In this document: positions 5,232-13,526 of the stretch, in pieces
Position numbering within the stretch: the first letter of the stretch is position 1
Layout of the letters: every line of letters starts with the position of its first letter
NCBI GenBank assembly: GCA_024689165.1
Contig: JAILDS010000030.1
Span: 1-18,855 of the forward strand
Direction: 5' to 3'
Origin: Clostridia bacterium
GTDB lineage: Bacteria > Bacillota > Clostridia > Oscillospirales > Acutalibacteraceae
DNA: 18,855 nt
Translations under genes and position numbers: made by a program
The notes under the pieces: model-generated
Databases searched by the model: none
Seen by the model: the letters and a program-made list of their open reading frames with translations, nothing else
What the model was told of the DNA's origin: nothing

Positions 5232-6110
5232 ATGAAAAAAACACTCGCGATCCTTCTCGCGGCCGCGCTGATCTTCGCGCTCGGAGCGTGTGCCTCCCAG
5301 CCGGCGACACCGACTACCGAGGCTCCCACGGACGCACCTGTCGAGACCGTACCGACCCCCGAAAACCCCGTCATCCGCCTTTCTACCACTACTTCAGTCA
5401 ACGACTCCGGCCTTCTTCCTTATCTTATCCCGACCTTTGAAGCAAAGACCGGATACAAGGTCGAGGTCCAGTCCGCGGGAACCGGCGCCGCCATCCAGAA
5501 AGCCATAGACGGCAACGCCGACGTCATCCTCGTCCACGCCAAAGCTTCCGAGGAGGAGTTCATCGAAGGCGGCTACGGCGTTGAAAGGCTTCCCTTTATG
5601 TACAACTATTTCGTCATCGTCGGTCCCAAGGACGATCCCGCAGGCGTAAAGGACAGCGCCAACGCCGCGGAAGCGTTCGGCAAGATCAGGGACGCCGAGG
5701 CGAAGTTCGTCTCCCGCGGGGACGAGAGCGGCACGCATAAGGCCGAGCTCAAGATCTGGGGCGACAACGCGCCGGACGCAGCGACCGACGAATGGTACAT
5801 CAGCGCCGGTCAGGGCATGGGCGCCTGCCTTACCATGGCAAGCGAGCAGCAGGCTTACTGCCTTACCGATAAGGCGACCTTCCTTTCGATGAAGGACGAG
5901 CTTGATCTCGACATCGCTCTTGCCGAAGGCGAGGATATGAAGAACACCTACTCCCTTATCGCGGTCAATCCCGAAGCCATAGACGGCCTGAACGTCGAAG
6001 GCGCGCAGGCATTTATCGACTGGATGCTCGGCGACGAAGCGAGCGAGCTCATCGCCAAATACGGTGTGGAAGAATACGGCTCCGCGCTGTTCACCCTTAT
6101 AGAAAAATAA
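5232..6110 (+). CDS. tupA: TupA, tungstate-binding lipoprotein of the TupABC ABC transporter
   Basis: The 292-residue protein starts with a lipoprotein signal peptide: KK, a hydrophobic core and lipobox LGAC with Cys20 as the lipid-modified residue. A Pro/Thr/Glu-rich linker runs to about residue 46. The TTTS motif (52-55), which marks TupA and separates it from ModA and WtpA, is present, followed by VHA (101-103), NYFVIVGP (125-132) and RGDESGTH (162-169), the oxyanion-contact regions of the family. It should capture tungstate outside the membrane and deliver it to TupB. AAGGAG lies eight bases before the ATG. As first gene of the plus operon, directly after the riboswitch-like leader, its synthesis is probably set by cofactor level. 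Molybdate binding at lower affinity is possible; the annotation is firm. Confidence 0.94.
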   Translation: MKKTLAILLAAALIFALGACASQPATPTTEAPTDAPVETVPTPENPVIRLSTTTSVNDSGLLPYLIPTFEAKTGYKVEVQSAGTGAAIQKAIDGNADVILVHAKASEEEFIEGGYGVERLPFMYNYFVIVGPKDDPAGVKDSANAAEAFGKIRDAEAKFVSRGDESGTHKAELKIWGDNAPDAATDEWYISAGQGMGACLTMASEQQAYCLTDKATFLSMKDELDLDIALAEGEDMKNTYSLIAVNPEAIDGLNVEGAQAFIDWMLGDEASELIAKYGVEEYGSALFTLIEK

Positions 6111-6113
6111 TCT

Positions 6114-6800
6114 GTGGAAAGCTTCAGACAGGCTTTTGAACTGCTCTTTCCCCCGGACAGGGAGCTGCTGCAGATCATCGGCGTCACTATGCGGATGTCG
6201 TTTGTCAGCACGCTCGTTTCGTGTCTGATAGGGCTTCCTCTCGGCGCCCTGATCGGCTCAAAGAACTTCCGGGGGAAATCTTTCCTCAAAAAACTGATAC
6301 ACACTTTAATGGGCTTGCCGCCTGTGGTGGCAGGCCTTATAGTGTATTCGCTGTTCACCCATTACGGACCGTTCGGCAGGCTCGATATGCTGTTCACGGT
6401 AGAGATAATGTCCGTAGCTCAGGTACTGCTCATTACGCCGGTAGTGACTGGCCTTTCATCATCATTCATAGAAACGTCCTCGAAGCCCGTTATAGAAACA
6501 GCCCGGGGACTGGGCTTTTCCGGTTTCAGGACGGCGCGTCTGTGCATCAACGAAGGACGGGCGTCGCTTCTGTCCGTCGTGCTCAACGCTTTCGGCCGTT
6601 CGATAGCCGAGGTCGGAGCGGTCAGCATCGTCGGAGGCAATATCCAATGGAAAACGAGGGTCATGACAACGGCTATAATGCTCGAAACGAACAAGGGCAA
6701 ATTCTCATTCGCTCTGGCTCTCGGCATTATACTGCTGATGATCGCCTTCGCGGTCAACGCGCTCGCTTCCTTTATCGTCAGGGAGAACGCCGATGGTTGA
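6114..6800 (+). CDS. tupB: TupB, tungstate ABC transporter permease
   Basis: This 228-residue integral membrane protein has a short amphipathic N-terminus (residues 1-25) followed by about five hydrophobic segments. A cytoplasmic EAA-type loop (ETARGLGFSGFRTARLC, then the region ending NAFGRSIAEVGAVSIVGGN) contacts the ATPase. It forms the tungstate channel with TupA and TupC. The GTG at 6114, three bases after the tupA stop codon, is chosen because the N-terminal EGF-like spacing to the first membrane segment matches family members; the next ATG (about residue 25) would cut into that segment. No Shine-Dalgarno precedes this GTG, so translation probably depends on ribosomes finishing tupA. 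The 3' end overlaps tupC by eight bases. Confidence 0.92.
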   Translation: MESFRQAFELLFPPDRELLQIIGVTMRMSFVSTLVSCLIGLPLGALIGSKNFRGKSFLKKLIHTLMGLPPVVAGLIVYSLFTHYGPFGRLDMLFTVEIMSVAQVLLITPVVTGLSSSFIETSSKPVIETARGLGFSGFRTARLCINEGRASLLSVVLNAFGRSIAEVGAVSIVGGNIQWKTRVMTTAIMLETNKGKFSFALALGIILLMIAFAVNALASFIVRENADG

Positions 6801-7446
6801 GATAAAGGGCCTGAAAAAACGCTACGGCGAAAGGACAGTGCTCGATTTAGACGAGCTGAGCTTTTCCGACGGGGAGACGGTCGCTCTCGCGGGTGCGAAC
6901 GGGAGCGGGAAAACCACCCTGCTGAGAATACTTGCCGGTCTTATTGAAAAATCAGAAGGAACTGCGAAAGCTCCCGGAAGCGTTCTGTATCTGCCGCAGC
7001 AGTCCTACGCCTTCAGAGGCGACCTTGTAAGGAACATCACGATAACCGGAGCAGGCAAACAGACCGCGGTCGAGCTCCTTGAAAAGCTCGGTCTGTCTCA
7101 TCTCTCGGGAAAGAAAGCAAAGTCGCTTTCGGGCGGGGAGCTCCAGCGGCTGTCGCTTTGCAGGGTCCTGGCAAAAAAGAGCGAACTCCTTCTTCTCGAC
7201 GAACCGACCTCCGCCTGCGACGCAAACGGCGCTGCTCTGGTAATCAGGGCTATCCGCGATTACAGGGACAGCTGCGGCTGCACAGTCGTTATGAGCACTC
7301 ATTCGCCCATGCTCGCGGTCAATGCCGCCGATAGACTGGTGGTCCTTGAAAACGGCAAGGTCGAAGCGAACGGAACGCCCGAGGACATCCTTTCAAATCC
7401 CGGGATCCAATGGGCAAAGACCTTCACTGCGGGGTGGAAGATATGA
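6793..7446 (+). CDS. tupC: TupC, tungstate ABC transporter ATPase
   Basis: This 217-residue ATP-binding cassette powers tungstate import. All cassette motifs are seen: Walker A GANGSGKTT (34-42), Q-loop LPQQ (67-70), signature LSGGE (112-116), Walker B LLLLDEP (132-138) and the switch His170 in STH. The size matches the short TupC ATPases without the C-terminal regulatory (TOBE) domain that many ModC proteins carry. GGGAG precedes the ATG by about eight bases inside tupB. The stop codon overlaps the following moeA start (ATGA). Confidence 0.93.
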   Translation: MVEIKGLKKRYGERTVLDLDELSFSDGETVALAGANGSGKTTLLRILAGLIEKSEGTAKAPGSVLYLPQQSYAFRGDLVRNITITGAGKQTAVELLEKLGLSHLSGKKAKSLSGGELQRLSLCRVLAKKSELLLLDEPTSACDANGAALVIRAIRDYRDSCGCTVVMSTHSPMLAVNAADRLVVLENGKVEANGTPEDILSNPGIQWAKTFTAGWKI

Positions 7447-8642
7447 TGCTTACTGTCCTGACAAGAGAGGACGCGGTCGCTCTTATCAAAGAAAAGACTT
7501 CGGGATCCCGACCCGCAACCGAAAAAGTCTGTATTTCACACTCTCTCGGCAGGACGCTCGCCAGGGACGTCACTTCACACGAGGACATACCTTCGTTTGA
7601 CAGGACGACCGTTGACGGATACGCTGTCAGGGCGGCCGACACTTTCGGCGCCGGCGAATCATTGCCGTCTCAGCTTGAGATCGCCGGCGAGATACTTATG
7701 GGCGAAAACGCCTCTGTCCGTCTCGAAAGAGGTCAGTGCGTCAGGATATCCACCGGCGGGATGCTCCCGCAGGGCGCAGACGCCGCCGTTATGGTCGAGA
7801 ATACCGACAGCTCGCAGGGCCTGTGCCTTGTCTACCGCTCCGTCGCTCCATATGAGAACGTCACAAAAACAGGGGAAGACATCAGGCGCGGCGACACGGT
7901 TCTGAAAAAGGGGACGACCGTCGGCCCTGCCGAGATCGGCGTTTTCGCCGCCCTCGGCATAAACGAAGTCGAAGTATATAAAAAACCGGTCGTTGCAGTA
8001 ATATCGACCGGAGACGAGATCGTCAGCGGCGACCCGAAGCCCGGGCAGATCAGAGATATAAACACTCCCCTGCTCTGCGCGGCGCTCGAAAAACAAGGCT
8101 GCGGCATTCTCCGCTTCGGCGTGGTCCCGGACAAATCAGCCGAACTCGAAAGCGCTGTCAAAGATTGCGCCCGCAAAGCCGACGCCGTGCTGATCTCCGG
8201 CGGTTCTTCGGCCGGCGCGCGCGATATGACCGTCAGTGTGATCGATTCTCTCGGCAGGACGTTTTTTCACGGCATCTCGATAAAGCCCGGCAAACCGACT
8301 ATATTCGGTATGGTCGGCGGCAAACCCGTGTTCGGTCTTCCCGGGCATCCGCTCGCGGCGTATTTCGTTTTCAGGCTGATCGTGACAGAGTACATAAGAA
8401 CGATACTGGATATGCCGCCCGAAAAGCCTTACGGAGAAGGCGTACTTGCTTTGAACATACCGTCAAACCACGGCAGGGAGGAATTCCTCTGCGTTAAATC
8501 GGACGAAAGCGGCCTGATATATCCTCTGCACACAAAATCCGGGATAATATCTGTTTTGTCTCAAGCCGAAGGCTTTATAACGATCCCGAGGAATTCCGAA
8601 GGTCTGGATAAAGGAACAGTAATGGAAGTATATCGCCTATGA
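7443..8642 (+). CDS. moeA: MoeA molybdopterin molybdenumtransferase (first copy)
   Basis: This 399-residue protein inserts molybdate or tungstate into adenylated molybdopterin with loss of AMP. Motifs: TTVDGYAV (55-62) with the catalytic-region Asp, TGEDIRRGD (143-151), STGDEIV (188-194), SGGSSAGARD (252-261), KPGKPT (281-286) and GLPGHPLA (298-305). Length is normal for MoeA without extra domains. The start was set at the ATG overlapping the tupC stop (7443), not at 7410, which would lie inside tupC; a second ATG follows at 7446. The active-site segment reads FDRTTVDGYA whereas the second copy reads HYNASAMDGVA, so the paralogs differ at the substrate region. One may be tuned to tungsten and one to molybdenum, but which is not visible from sequence. 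Confidence 0.92.
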   Translation: MMLTVLTREDAVALIKEKTSGSRPATEKVCISHSLGRTLARDVTSHEDIPSFDRTTVDGYAVRAADTFGAGESLPSQLEIAGEILMGENASVRLERGQCVRISTGGMLPQGADAAVMVENTDSSQGLCLVYRSVAPYENVTKTGEDIRRGDTVLKKGTTVGPAEIGVFAALGINEVEVYKKPVVAVISTGDEIVSGDPKPGQIRDINTPLLCAALEKQGCGILRFGVVPDKSAELESAVKDCARKADAVLISGGSSAGARDMTVSVIDSLGRTFFHGISIKPGKPTIFGMVGGKPVFGLPGHPLAAYFVFRLIVTEYIRTILDMPPEKPYGEGVLALNIPSNHGREEFLCVKSDESGLIYPLHTKSGIISVLSQAEGFITIPRNSEGLDKGTVMEVYRL

Positions 8643-10516
8643 AACACAACTATCTCAAAAACGTTCCCCTTGCCGAGGCAAAAGCGATCCTTTCAGACCG
8701 TCTCAATGCAGTCGGCTTCTCCGCCGATACACAAACGGTCAGCGTAACAGACGCCTGCGGCAGAGTGATAAAAGACGCTGCTTACGCCCGTATCTGCTCG
8801 CCTCATTACAACGCGAGCGCGATGGACGGCGTTGCCGTGAAGGCGCAGTCTACCTTCGGCGCGGGCGAAAGGACGCCGGTCACTCTGGCTCCCGGCGATT
8901 ATGCCGTTGTGGACACCGGCGACCCGATACCGGAAGGCTTTGACGCCGTTATCATGGTCGAGGACCTGATCGAAACAGGCGAAGGACGTCTTCAGATAAT
9001 CTCCGCGGTATATCCCTGGCAGAACGTAAGACAGGTCGGAGAGGACATATGTATGGGCGATATGATCGCGCCGTCCTTCACAACCCTCACACCCTCGCTC
9101 TGCGGAGCGCTCCTTGCGGGCGGCATAACAGAGATCGAGGTCATAAAGAAGCCCGTCGTCGGAGTCATCCCGACAGGTGATGAGATCGTCCCTCCGACGG
9201 ACGACCCCCGCAAAGGCGACGTCATCGAATTCAATTCGACGGTGTTTAAAGGCATGCTCGGATCCTTCGGAGCCGAAACAAGGATCTATCCGATAACTCC
9301 GGACGATAAAGAGCTTATCGCCGCCGCGGTCGAAAAAGCTCTCTCGGAATGCGACGTCGTGCTCGTTTCCGCCGGTTCGTCTGCGGGACGTGACGATTAC
9401 ACGAGCGAGATCATTGACTCCCTCGGCACGCTGCTCGTCCACGGTATAGCCATCAAGCCGGGAAAGCCCGCCGTACTCGGAGTGATAAGCGGGAAGCCCG
9501 TGATAGGCGTGCCCGGGTACCCGGTCTCCGCCATAGTCATTATGGATGAGATCGTCGGAGACGTCGTCTCAATGTATTACGGGAAAGCACGTCCCGAAAA
9601 AGAGACCGTAAAGGCGACGCTCGCGAAAAAGATAGTATCCTCGCTTAAATATACCGAATATGTCAGAGTGTCTCTCGGCAGGATAGGCGGCAGGATCTCG
9701 GCGTCTCCGCTGGCAAGAGGCGCCGGAGTCATAACGAGCTTCACCCGGGCGGACGGAGTTCTGATCGTGCCTCAGGACCGCGAAGGCGTCGAAGCCGGAG
9801 AAGAGGTCGGGATCATTCTCAACAGACCGCTCCACGAGATAGAAAACACCCTCATAATCACAGGCAGTCACGATCCGCTGATCGACGAGGTATCGGACCG
9901 TCTTGCTAAAAACGGCGCGCCTTTCAGAGTGTGTTCCACTCACGTCGGCAGCATGGGCGCGATATACGCCGTCCGCGACGGGCTCGCCCACATGGGCGGA
10001 ATCCACCTGCTCGATACCGAAACGGGCGAATACAACAAGTCATACATAAAAAAACACATCCCCGGAGACAGCGCCGTCGCGGTAAAAGGCGTCGGCAGAG
10101 TCCAGGGGCTGATGGTCAGAAAAGGCAACCCGCTCGGCATACGTTCATTTTCCGACATCAGGAACGCCCGGTATGTTAACCGGCAGAGAGGCGCCGGGAC
10201 CCGCATTTTATGCGATCACCTGCTTAAAAAATACGGTATCTCTCCGGATGAGATAGAAGGATACGATAACGAGGAGTTCACCCACACCGCCGTCGCCGCG
10301 CTCATAGCCGCAGGAAACGCCGACGTCGGTCTCGGTATATACTCAGCGGCAAAAATGTATGACCTTGATTTCATACCCGTTTGCAATGAAACCTACGAGT
10401 TCCTTATCTGCAGGAAATATCTTGAAGACCCGATGGTCAGGGCGTTCCTTGAAGTTCTGTATTCGGACGGCTTCAAAGCCCGCCTGAACGAAATGGGCGG
10501 ATATTCGGAGGGATGA
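8639..10516 (+). CDS. moeA: MoeA fused to a C-terminal periplasmic-binding-protein-like domain
   Basis: The 625-residue protein has a full MoeA module at about 1-400: NASAMDGVAV (58-67), DTGDPIPEGFDAVIMVED (92-109), VGEDICMGD (133-141), PTGDEIV (178-184), SAGSSAGRDD (244-253), KPGKPA (273-278) and VPGYPVS (291-297). Residues 402-625 form a two-lobe binding-protein-like domain of the type fused to MoeA in many Clostridia and archaea (PF12727-like), with NRQRGAGTR (514-522) as its marker. There is no signal peptide, so the binding domain is cytosolic. It may bind the metal oxyanion or pterin and feed or gate the MoeA site; that is inference. It overlaps the first moeA (ATGA) and is followed one base later by moaC. 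Confidence 0.93.
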   Translation: MKHNYLKNVPLAEAKAILSDRLNAVGFSADTQTVSVTDACGRVIKDAAYARICSPHYNASAMDGVAVKAQSTFGAGERTPVTLAPGDYAVVDTGDPIPEGFDAVIMVEDLIETGEGRLQIISAVYPWQNVRQVGEDICMGDMIAPSFTTLTPSLCGALLAGGITEIEVIKKPVVGVIPTGDEIVPPTDDPRKGDVIEFNSTVFKGMLGSFGAETRIYPITPDDKELIAAAVEKALSECDVVLVSAGSSAGRDDYTSEIIDSLGTLLVHGIAIKPGKPAVLGVISGKPVIGVPGYPVSAIVIMDEIVGDVVSMYYGKARPEKETVKATLAKKIVSSLKYTEYVRVSLGRIGGRISASPLARGAGVITSFTRADGVLIVPQDREGVEAGEEVGIILNRPLHEIENTLIITGSHDPLIDEVSDRLAKNGAPFRVCSTHVGSMGAIYAVRDGLAHMGGIHLLDTETGEYNKSYIKKHIPGDSAVAVKGVGRVQGLMVRKGNPLGIRSFSDIRNARYVNRQRGAGTRILCDHLLKKYGISPDEIEGYDNEEFTHTAVAALIAAGNADVGLGIYSAAKMYDLDFIPVCNETYEFLICRKYLEDPMVRAFLEVLYSDGFKARLNEMGGYSEG

Positions 10517-10517
10517 G

Positions 10518-10985
10518 ATGCTGACTCATATCAATGACAAGGGCGAAGCGAACATGGTCGATATCGGCGAAAAAAAGGTCACTGTGCGCACCGCCGCCGC
10601 TTACGCAAGGATCCGGATGAAAAAGGAGACCCTCAAGGCTCTGCTTGAAGCAGACCTGAAAAAGGGCGACGGCCTTTCGGCAGCGAGGATCGCCGGGATC
10701 ATGGGCGCGAAAAAAACGAGCGAGCTCATCCCGCTTTGCCACAGTATCCCGATAGACAGGATCACTGTGGATTTTGAAAAAGAGAGCGACGACTCTCTGG
10801 GCATCTTAGTCCGCGCAAAGTGCGAATACAAGACCGGGATCGAGATGGAGGCGCTGACCGGCGCGTCCGTCGCCGCGCTGACCGTATACGATATGTGCAA
10901 GGCCGTCGACCGCGGGATGGTCATTGAAGAAATAAAGCTGCTCGAAAAAACGGGCGGAAAGAGCGATTACCGTTATGAAGGATAA
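10518..10985 (+). CDS. moaC: MoaC, cyclic pyranopterin monophosphate synthase
   Basis: This 155-residue enzyme converts the MoaA product 3',8-cyclo-GTP into cyclic pyranopterin monophosphate (precursor Z). Family motifs are complete: MVDIGEK (13-19), KKTSELIPLCHSIPI (65-79) with His75, GIEMEALTGASVAAL (107-121) and YDMCKAVDRGM (124-134) with the catalytic Asp125 and Lys128. GGAGGG lies five bases before the ATG and is part of the end of the fused moeA gene. The 3' end overlaps moaA by 11 bases, so the two enzymes of the same pathway step are translationally linked. Confidence 0.95.
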   Translation: MLTHINDKGEANMVDIGEKKVTVRTAAAYARIRMKKETLKALLEADLKKGDGLSAARIAGIMGAKKTSELIPLCHSIPIDRITVDFEKESDDSLGILVRAKCEYKTGIEMEALTGASVAALTVYDMCKAVDRGMVIEEIKLLEKTGGKSDYRYEG

Positions 10986-11910
10986 CTTCGGCAGAGATAT
11001 AACCTATCTGAGGGTCTCGGTAACGAAGCGCTGCAATCTCAACTGCGTTTATTGCGGCAAAACCGTCTGCGAGAAAAAAGAATCCGAGCTCTCCCCTGAA
11101 GAAATCGAAAAGCTTGTCTCGGCTTTCGCGAAATGCGGGATCACCAAGGTCAGGCTTACCGGCGGCGAGCCGCTCGTCAGAAACGATATCTGCGATATCC
11201 TTGGCAGGATACGGCGGATCGACGGAATAAGGACTCTCGCGCTCACGACAAACGGCGTTCATCTTTCCCGTTATGCCAAGGATCTGAAACAAGCAGGGCT
11301 CGACAGCGTGAATATCAGCCTCGACAGCACGGACGGAAGCACATACCGCCATATGACCGGCGCGGACGTGCTTAAAAAAGTGCTCGAAGGCATCGAGGAG
11401 GCGCAAAGAGCCGGACTGTCTCCGATAAAAATCAACGCTGTGCTGATGAAGGGAATCAACAGCGACGGGGCCGGTGATCTGATAGAACTTGCGAGAGAAA
11501 ATGAGATCGACGTCCGCTTTATCGAGCTCATGCCTTTTTCCGACGAAGGCGAAAATGCCTCTCTTCTCGTGACCGGCGACGAGATACTCCGACGATACCC
11601 TTTCCTTGAGCCGGTCGTTTCCGAAGAAGGCTTCGCAAGATACTATGCCTCAGCCGGTTTCAGGGGCAGAGTCGGGCTGATCGAACCGATATCGCATAAA
11701 TTCTGCTCCTCGTGCAACAGGGTCCGTCTGCTCTCTGACGGAAAAGTCAGGCCATGCCTCGGATACGAAACCGTTTACGACCTTATGCCGTTCATCGATG
11801 ATGAAAGCAGGCTTATACGGGAAGCGCGAGAGATCATTCTGAGAAAACCCGCCGGGCACAGTTTTGAAAACAAGAACGCGGCTCACGGACTGAACCGCAC
11901 GGGAGGTTAA
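10975..11910 (+). CDS. moaA: MoaA, GTP 3',8-cyclase (radical SAM)
   Basis: This 311-residue radical SAM enzyme starts pterin cofactor synthesis from GTP. The SAM-binding cluster motif is Cys20-x3-Cys24-x2-Cys27 (CNLNCVYC), followed by LTGGEPL (61-67). The second, GTP-binding cluster uses Cys244, Cys247 and Cys261 (CxxC-x13-C). The C-terminus ends RTGG; the terminal Gly-Gly of MoaA reaches into the active site and is needed for catalysis. It overlaps moaC by 11 bases and has only a weak ribosome binding site, consistent with coupling. The two terminal glycine codons form the ribosome binding site of the next gene. Confidence 0.95.
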   Translation: MKDNFGRDITYLRVSVTKRCNLNCVYCGKTVCEKKESELSPEEIEKLVSAFAKCGITKVRLTGGEPLVRNDICDILGRIRRIDGIRTLALTTNGVHLSRYAKDLKQAGLDSVNISLDSTDGSTYRHMTGADVLKKVLEGIEEAQRAGLSPIKINAVLMKGINSDGAGDLIELARENEIDVRFIELMPFSDEGENASLLVTGDEILRRYPFLEPVVSEEGFARYYASAGFRGRVGLIEPISHKFCSSCNRVRLLSDGKVRPCLGYETVYDLMPFIDDESRLIREAREIILRKPAGHSFENKNAAHGLNRTGG

Positions 11911-11911
11911 T

Positions 11912-12346
11912 ATGGCAAGAGTCGTAGCTGTCAACATAAGCGAAAAAAAGAAAACGCCTAAAAAAACGATACCCGAAGGCAGGCTTATCGCCGACTTCGG
12001 GTTCGAAGGCGACGCCCACGCAGGCAAATGGCACCGTCAGGTCAGCCTGCTTGCCAAAGAAAGCATAGAAAAAGCGCAGGGCATGCGCACGGACGGTCTT
12101 TGTCACGGCATGTTTGCCGAAAATATCACTACCGAGGGGATCGAGCTGCATACTCTGCCCGTCGGCACGAAGCTGAAGATCGGCGACGAAGCCGTTATTG
12201 AAGTGACACAGATCGGCAAGGAGTGCCATGACGGCTGCGCGATAAGGGAGCTGGTCGGTCAGTGCATCATGCCCAGAGAAGGCATATTCGGCGTCGTCCT
12301 GACCGGCGGGACCGTCAGGGAAAACGATGAGATAACCGTATTATGA
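11912..12346 (+). CDS. MOSC-domain protein
   Basis: This 144-residue single-domain protein carries MOSC landmarks: FGFEGDAHAGKWHRQVSLL (29-47), MFAENITTEGI (67-77), LPVGTKLKIG (82-91), TQIGKECH (99-106) and QCIMPREGIFG (117-127). Conserved cysteines are 105, 109 and 118; Cys118 is the likely sulfur-handling residue. MOSC domains occur in molybdenum-cofactor sulfurases and in small stand-alone proteins beside Moco genes, where they are thought to bind or sulfurate the cofactor. The exact reaction is not established. GGGAGG is five bases before the ATG. The stop codon overlaps the next start (ATGA). Confidence 0.9.
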   Translation: MARVVAVNISEKKKTPKKTIPEGRLIADFGFEGDAHAGKWHRQVSLLAKESIEKAQGMRTDGLCHGMFAENITTEGIELHTLPVGTKLKIGDEAVIEVTQIGKECHDGCAIRELVGQCIMPREGIFGVVLTGGTVRENDEITVL

Positions 12347-12915
12347 AACTTCTTGCCGAATTGTTCCTGACATTTGCACAAATTGGTCTTTTTACCTTCG
12401 GCGGAGGCTACGCAATGCTGCCGCTCATCGAGCGTATCTGCGTAAAAAAGAAAAAATGGATAACCGACACTGAAATGACGGATCTGCCCGCCGTCGCGGA
12501 GTCCTCCCCCGGTCCGATCGCGATAAACTGCGCTACATATATCGGATATAAACAAAAAGGAATACCGGGCGCTCTGGCAGCGACGTTCGGGGTGATAGTC
12601 CCGTCATTCGTGATAATACTCGTCATCTCATTTTTCATCGACGGATTCCTTGAAAACAAGTGGGTCGCAGGCGCTTTTTACGGAATAAAGATTGCCGTCG
12701 GGATACTCATAATCGACGCCGCGATAAAGCTGTTCTCAAAGCTTCCCAAAAACGCGCTGACGATCTCAATCGGCACAGTATCGTTCCTCCTTATGACCGC
12801 CGTGAATGTTTTTGCGCTGAAAATCAGCTCTGTGGCGCTGATGCTTCTTGCAGCGGCGGTAGGTCTCGCGATCTGGCTGGCCCGAAGAAAACGCGCGGGA
12901 GGCGAAGCTGAATGA
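12343..12915 (+). CDS. CHR-family (chromate transporter-type) half-size membrane protein, first of a pair
   Basis: This 190-residue, very hydrophobic protein is a single CHR domain with about five or six membrane segments. The family signature FTFGGGYAMLPLI is at 17-29 and ESSPGPIAINCATYIG at 53-68. Half-size CHR proteins function as pairs encoded side by side, as here. Known members export chromate or move sulfate-like oxyanions. In this operon, downstream of tungstate import and cofactor genes, the likely substrate is an oxyanion related to tungstate, molybdate or sulfate, but that is inference. It starts in the MOSC stop codon and ends in the start of its partner (ATGA at both). Confidence 0.88.
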   Translation: MKLLAELFLTFAQIGLFTFGGGYAMLPLIERICVKKKKWITDTEMTDLPAVAESSPGPIAINCATYIGYKQKGIPGALAATFGVIVPSFVIILVISFFIDGFLENKWVAGAFYGIKIAVGILIIDAAIKLFSKLPKNALTISIGTVSFLLMTAVNVFALKISSVALMLLAAAVGLAIWLARRKRAGGEAE

Positions 12916-13478
12916 TCTACCTGAAGCTATTCCTCGAGTTCCTTAAGATCGGCGCGTTCACCTTCGGCGGCGGTTACGCTGCGGTCCCGCTGATAAGAGA
13001 GACCGTTCTGTCGAACGGCTGGATGGATGACGCGATGCTGTCGGACATGATAGCGGTCAGCGAAAGCACGCCCGGCCCCATAATGGTCAATATGGCGACC
13101 TATATCGGCTCTTCTCAGGGAGGTCTTCCCGGAGCCGCGATCGCGACCGCCGCGGTCGTGCTCCCCGCGTTCCTGTTCGTACTCGTTCTTATGAAGGTAA
13201 TGAAAAGGGCGATGACTAACGCCGGGTTCCGATCCGCTATGGGCACTCTCAAGCCGTGTATAGCAGGCATCATCCTCTCCACCGGAGCCTTTATGGCGCT
13301 AAAAAACGTCATCGGCCCGGTACAGGCCCCGGTCCCCGATATAAAAGCCTTGATATTGACCGCATTTCTCGCCGTTGTATGGTTTGCGTCAAAGAAGCTG
13401 TTCAAAAACGGTATTTCGCCGATACTTCTGATCGTTATCGCCGGAGCAGCGGGAATAGCTGTCAGAAACCTGTTCTGA
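12912..13478 (+). CDS. CHR-family half-size membrane protein, second of a pair
   Basis: This 188-residue protein is the partner of the preceding gene. It has the same signatures, FTFGGGYAAVPLI (17-29) and ESTPGPIMVNMATYIGS (51-67), and a similar hydrophobic profile, but only moderate identity, as usual for the two halves of a heterodimeric CHR transporter that insert in opposite orientation. It is the last gene of the plus-strand operon. A basic turn (KVMKRAMTNAGFR) separates the two hydrophobic halves. The transported ion is unknown. Confidence 0.88.
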   Translation: MIYLKLFLEFLKIGAFTFGGGYAAVPLIRETVLSNGWMDDAMLSDMIAVSESTPGPIMVNMATYIGSSQGGLPGAAIATAAVVLPAFLFVLVLMKVMKRAMTNAGFRSAMGTLKPCIAGIILSTGAFMALKNVIGPVQAPVPDIKALILTAFLAVVWFASKKLFKNGISPILLIVIAGAAGIAVRNLF

Positions 13479-13480
13479 TT

Positions 13481-13523
13481 AAATCAGCATGAATTCCGCG
13501 TCAAGGTGAACTCTGATTTTTTT
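13481..13523 (+). terminator. Weak candidate terminator of the tup-moe-moa-chr operon
   Basis: AAATCAG (13481-13487) pairs with CTGATTT (13513-13519) across a 25-nt loop and is followed by TTTT on the plus strand. The long loop and AT-rich stem make it weak. The strong hairpin at 13534-13568 just beyond it could also stop plus-strand transcription. Confidence 0.35.
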
Positions 13524-13526
13524 AGG

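Noticed and set aside
7410..7442. Upstream ATG start for the first moeA
   Set aside because: It would add 11 residues unrelated to MoeA inside tupC; the ATGA overlap at 7443 is the normal coupling used throughout the operon.
8693..9442. Long minus-strand frame (249 codons) opposite the fused moeA
   Set aside because: Shadow of the MoeA module on the other strand, low-complexity Arg/Asp-rich, no start context.
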